A stretch of 6,886 nucleotides of DNA. Origin: Desulfobacteraceae bacterium (GTDB taxonomy: Bacteria > Desulfobacterota > Desulfobacteria > Desulfobacterales > Desulfatirhabdiaceae). The notes below the pieces were generated by a model that saw nothing but the letters and a program-made list of their open reading frames with translations, was not told where the DNA came from and did no database searches. The stretch covers positions 1 through 6,886 of the forward strand of contig DAIEFO010000116.1 of the NCBI GenBank assembly GCA_027325475.1, read 5' to 3'. Shown in pieces: positions 6,709 to 6,886 of the stretch. Position numbers and translations under genes: made by a program. Positions within the stretch are counted from its first letter, which is position 1. Every line of letters begins with the position of its first letter.

Positions 6709-6780
6709 AATTATTGTGAACAATTAAAAATTTATTTCATAATTGTAATTTTTTGCATCAATAAATAACATTTTTGTTTT

Positions 6781-6794
6781 ATACTCGTGAGTAT
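6781..6794. promoter_or_regulatory. Inverted repeat ATACTC-GT-GAGTAT, possible operator
   Basis: Six-base arms with a two-base spacer overlap a TATACT sequence that could serve as a -10 box for plus-strand transcription. It shares its ACTC/GAGT half-sites with the inverted repeat at 6817-6830. A repressor site is a reasonable guess, unproven. Confidence 0.35.
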
Positions 6795-6816
6795 CCGTTT
6801 TTGACATACCCTTTCA

Positions 6817-6830
6817 ACTCTGGCGAGAGT
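6817..6830. promoter_or_regulatory. Inverted repeat ACTCT-GGCG-AGAGT
   Basis: Five-base arms with a four-base loop lie 14 bases before the putative ATG at 6845. It could be a second operator half-pair, or a small mRNA hairpin whose 3' arm contains the only purine-rich (GAGAG) stretch near that start. That stretch lies about 15 bases away, which is long for a ribosome binding site. Confidence 0.3.
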
Positions 6831-6844
6831 AATCCATAATATTC

Positions 6845-6886
6845 ATGAAATCAGTTTATTATCACTTTATGCTTCTTCTGCTATTT
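6845..6886 (+). CDS. Possible start of an exported or membrane protein (cut by window end)
   Basis: ATG at 6845 opens 14 codons to the window edge, reading MKSVYYHFMLLLLF. A lysine followed by a hydrophobic run resembles the start of a signal peptide or transmembrane helix. No good ribosome binding site is seen at normal spacing. The frame is too short to judge coding potential. It is reported because its position, divergent from the operon and preceded by inverted repeats, is where a gene would be expected. Confidence 0.33.
   Translation, partial: MKSVYYHFMLLLLF

Larger units (their letters stand above)
6407..6844. other. AT-rich divergent intergenic region
   Basis: This stretch holds no convincing gene. 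About 22% of bases at 6601-6780 are G or C, far below the coding regions. It must contain the promoter of the minus-strand operon. One weak sigma70-like candidate on the minus strand is TTGTCT (6633-6628), 17 bases, AATATT (6610-6605), which would give a leader of roughly 190 bases before the ATG at 6406. On the plus strand TATACT (6780-6785) could be a -10 box for a gene starting at 6845, but no good -35 sits at the right distance. Short palindromes lie at 6697-6708, 6781-6794 and 6817-6830. A small frame at 6408-6641 plus has no family resemblance and overlaps the operon leader. Confidence 0.5.

Noticed and set aside
6720..6754. Inverted repeat ACAATTA/TAATTGT followed by a T run, as a terminator
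   Set aside because: The stem is seven base pairs with a single G-C pair and a 13-base loop, in DNA so AT-rich that such repeats are expected by chance.
6801..6806. Perfect TTGACA as a -35 box
   Set aside because: No acceptable -10 hexamer lies 16-18 bases downstream. The nearest TATAAT-like sequence (CATAAT, 6835-6840) is 28 bases away and almost touches the putative start codon.
1..6886. tRNA, rRNA, CRISPR array, insertion sequence or phage signals
   Set aside because: I looked for cloverleaf-like sequence, regularly spaced repeats, transposase motifs and long terminal inverted repeats and saw none.

Overview
The window looks like chromosomal DNA of an anaerobic or facultative Gram-negative bacterium. 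Family resemblances (acyl-CoA dehydrogenase next to a gamma-class carbonic anhydrase-like protein, a PHP/glycosyltransferase fusion, a SPASM-type radical SAM protein) suggest Desulfobacterota (the old sulfate-reducing Deltaproteobacteria). That placement is inference from remembered protein features, not from a database search. Coding regions have moderately high GC. The right-hand intergenic region is strikingly AT-rich, about 22% GC over 6601-6780.

Layout. Two plus-strand genes open the window: the C-terminal 158 residues of an acyl-CoA dehydrogenase (1-477), and 21 bases later a complete left-handed beta-helix protein of the gamma-carbonic anhydrase/PaaY/CaiE superfamily (499-1023). They look like the end of an acyl-CoA metabolism operon. 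A 226-base gap (1024-1249) without a convincing gene separates them from a convergent minus-strand cluster.

The minus-strand cluster, in transcription order, is: an 828-residue fusion of a PHP metal-dependent phosphoesterase-type domain to a GT4 glycosyltransferase (6406-3920); a 423-residue radical SAM protein with a SPASM-like C-terminal cysteine region (3923-2652); a 186-residue coiled-coil plus PAS protein (2665-2105); and a 279-residue class 3 (alpha/beta hydrolase) lipase (2089-1250). The junctions are a 4-base ATGA overlap, a 14-base overlap and a 15-base gap, so this is almost certainly one translationally coupled operon. The lipase appears to start at TTG.

Upstream of the operon (6407-6844) lies an AT-rich divergent regulatory region with at least three short palindromes. 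At the right edge (6845-6886) the first 14 codons of a possible exported or membrane protein begin on the plus strand.

How the genes might work together. A GT4 sugar transferase fused to a hydrolytic PHP domain, a radical SAM/SPASM enzyme, a small sensory PAS protein and an intracellular lipase-fold hydrolase is an unusual set. The combination suggests synthesis, tailoring or turnover of a glycolipid or a lipid-linked glycoconjugate under PAS-linked control. That role is inference from domain content and gene packing; no substrate can be read from the sequence. This cassette is the best candidate in the window for an undescribed system.
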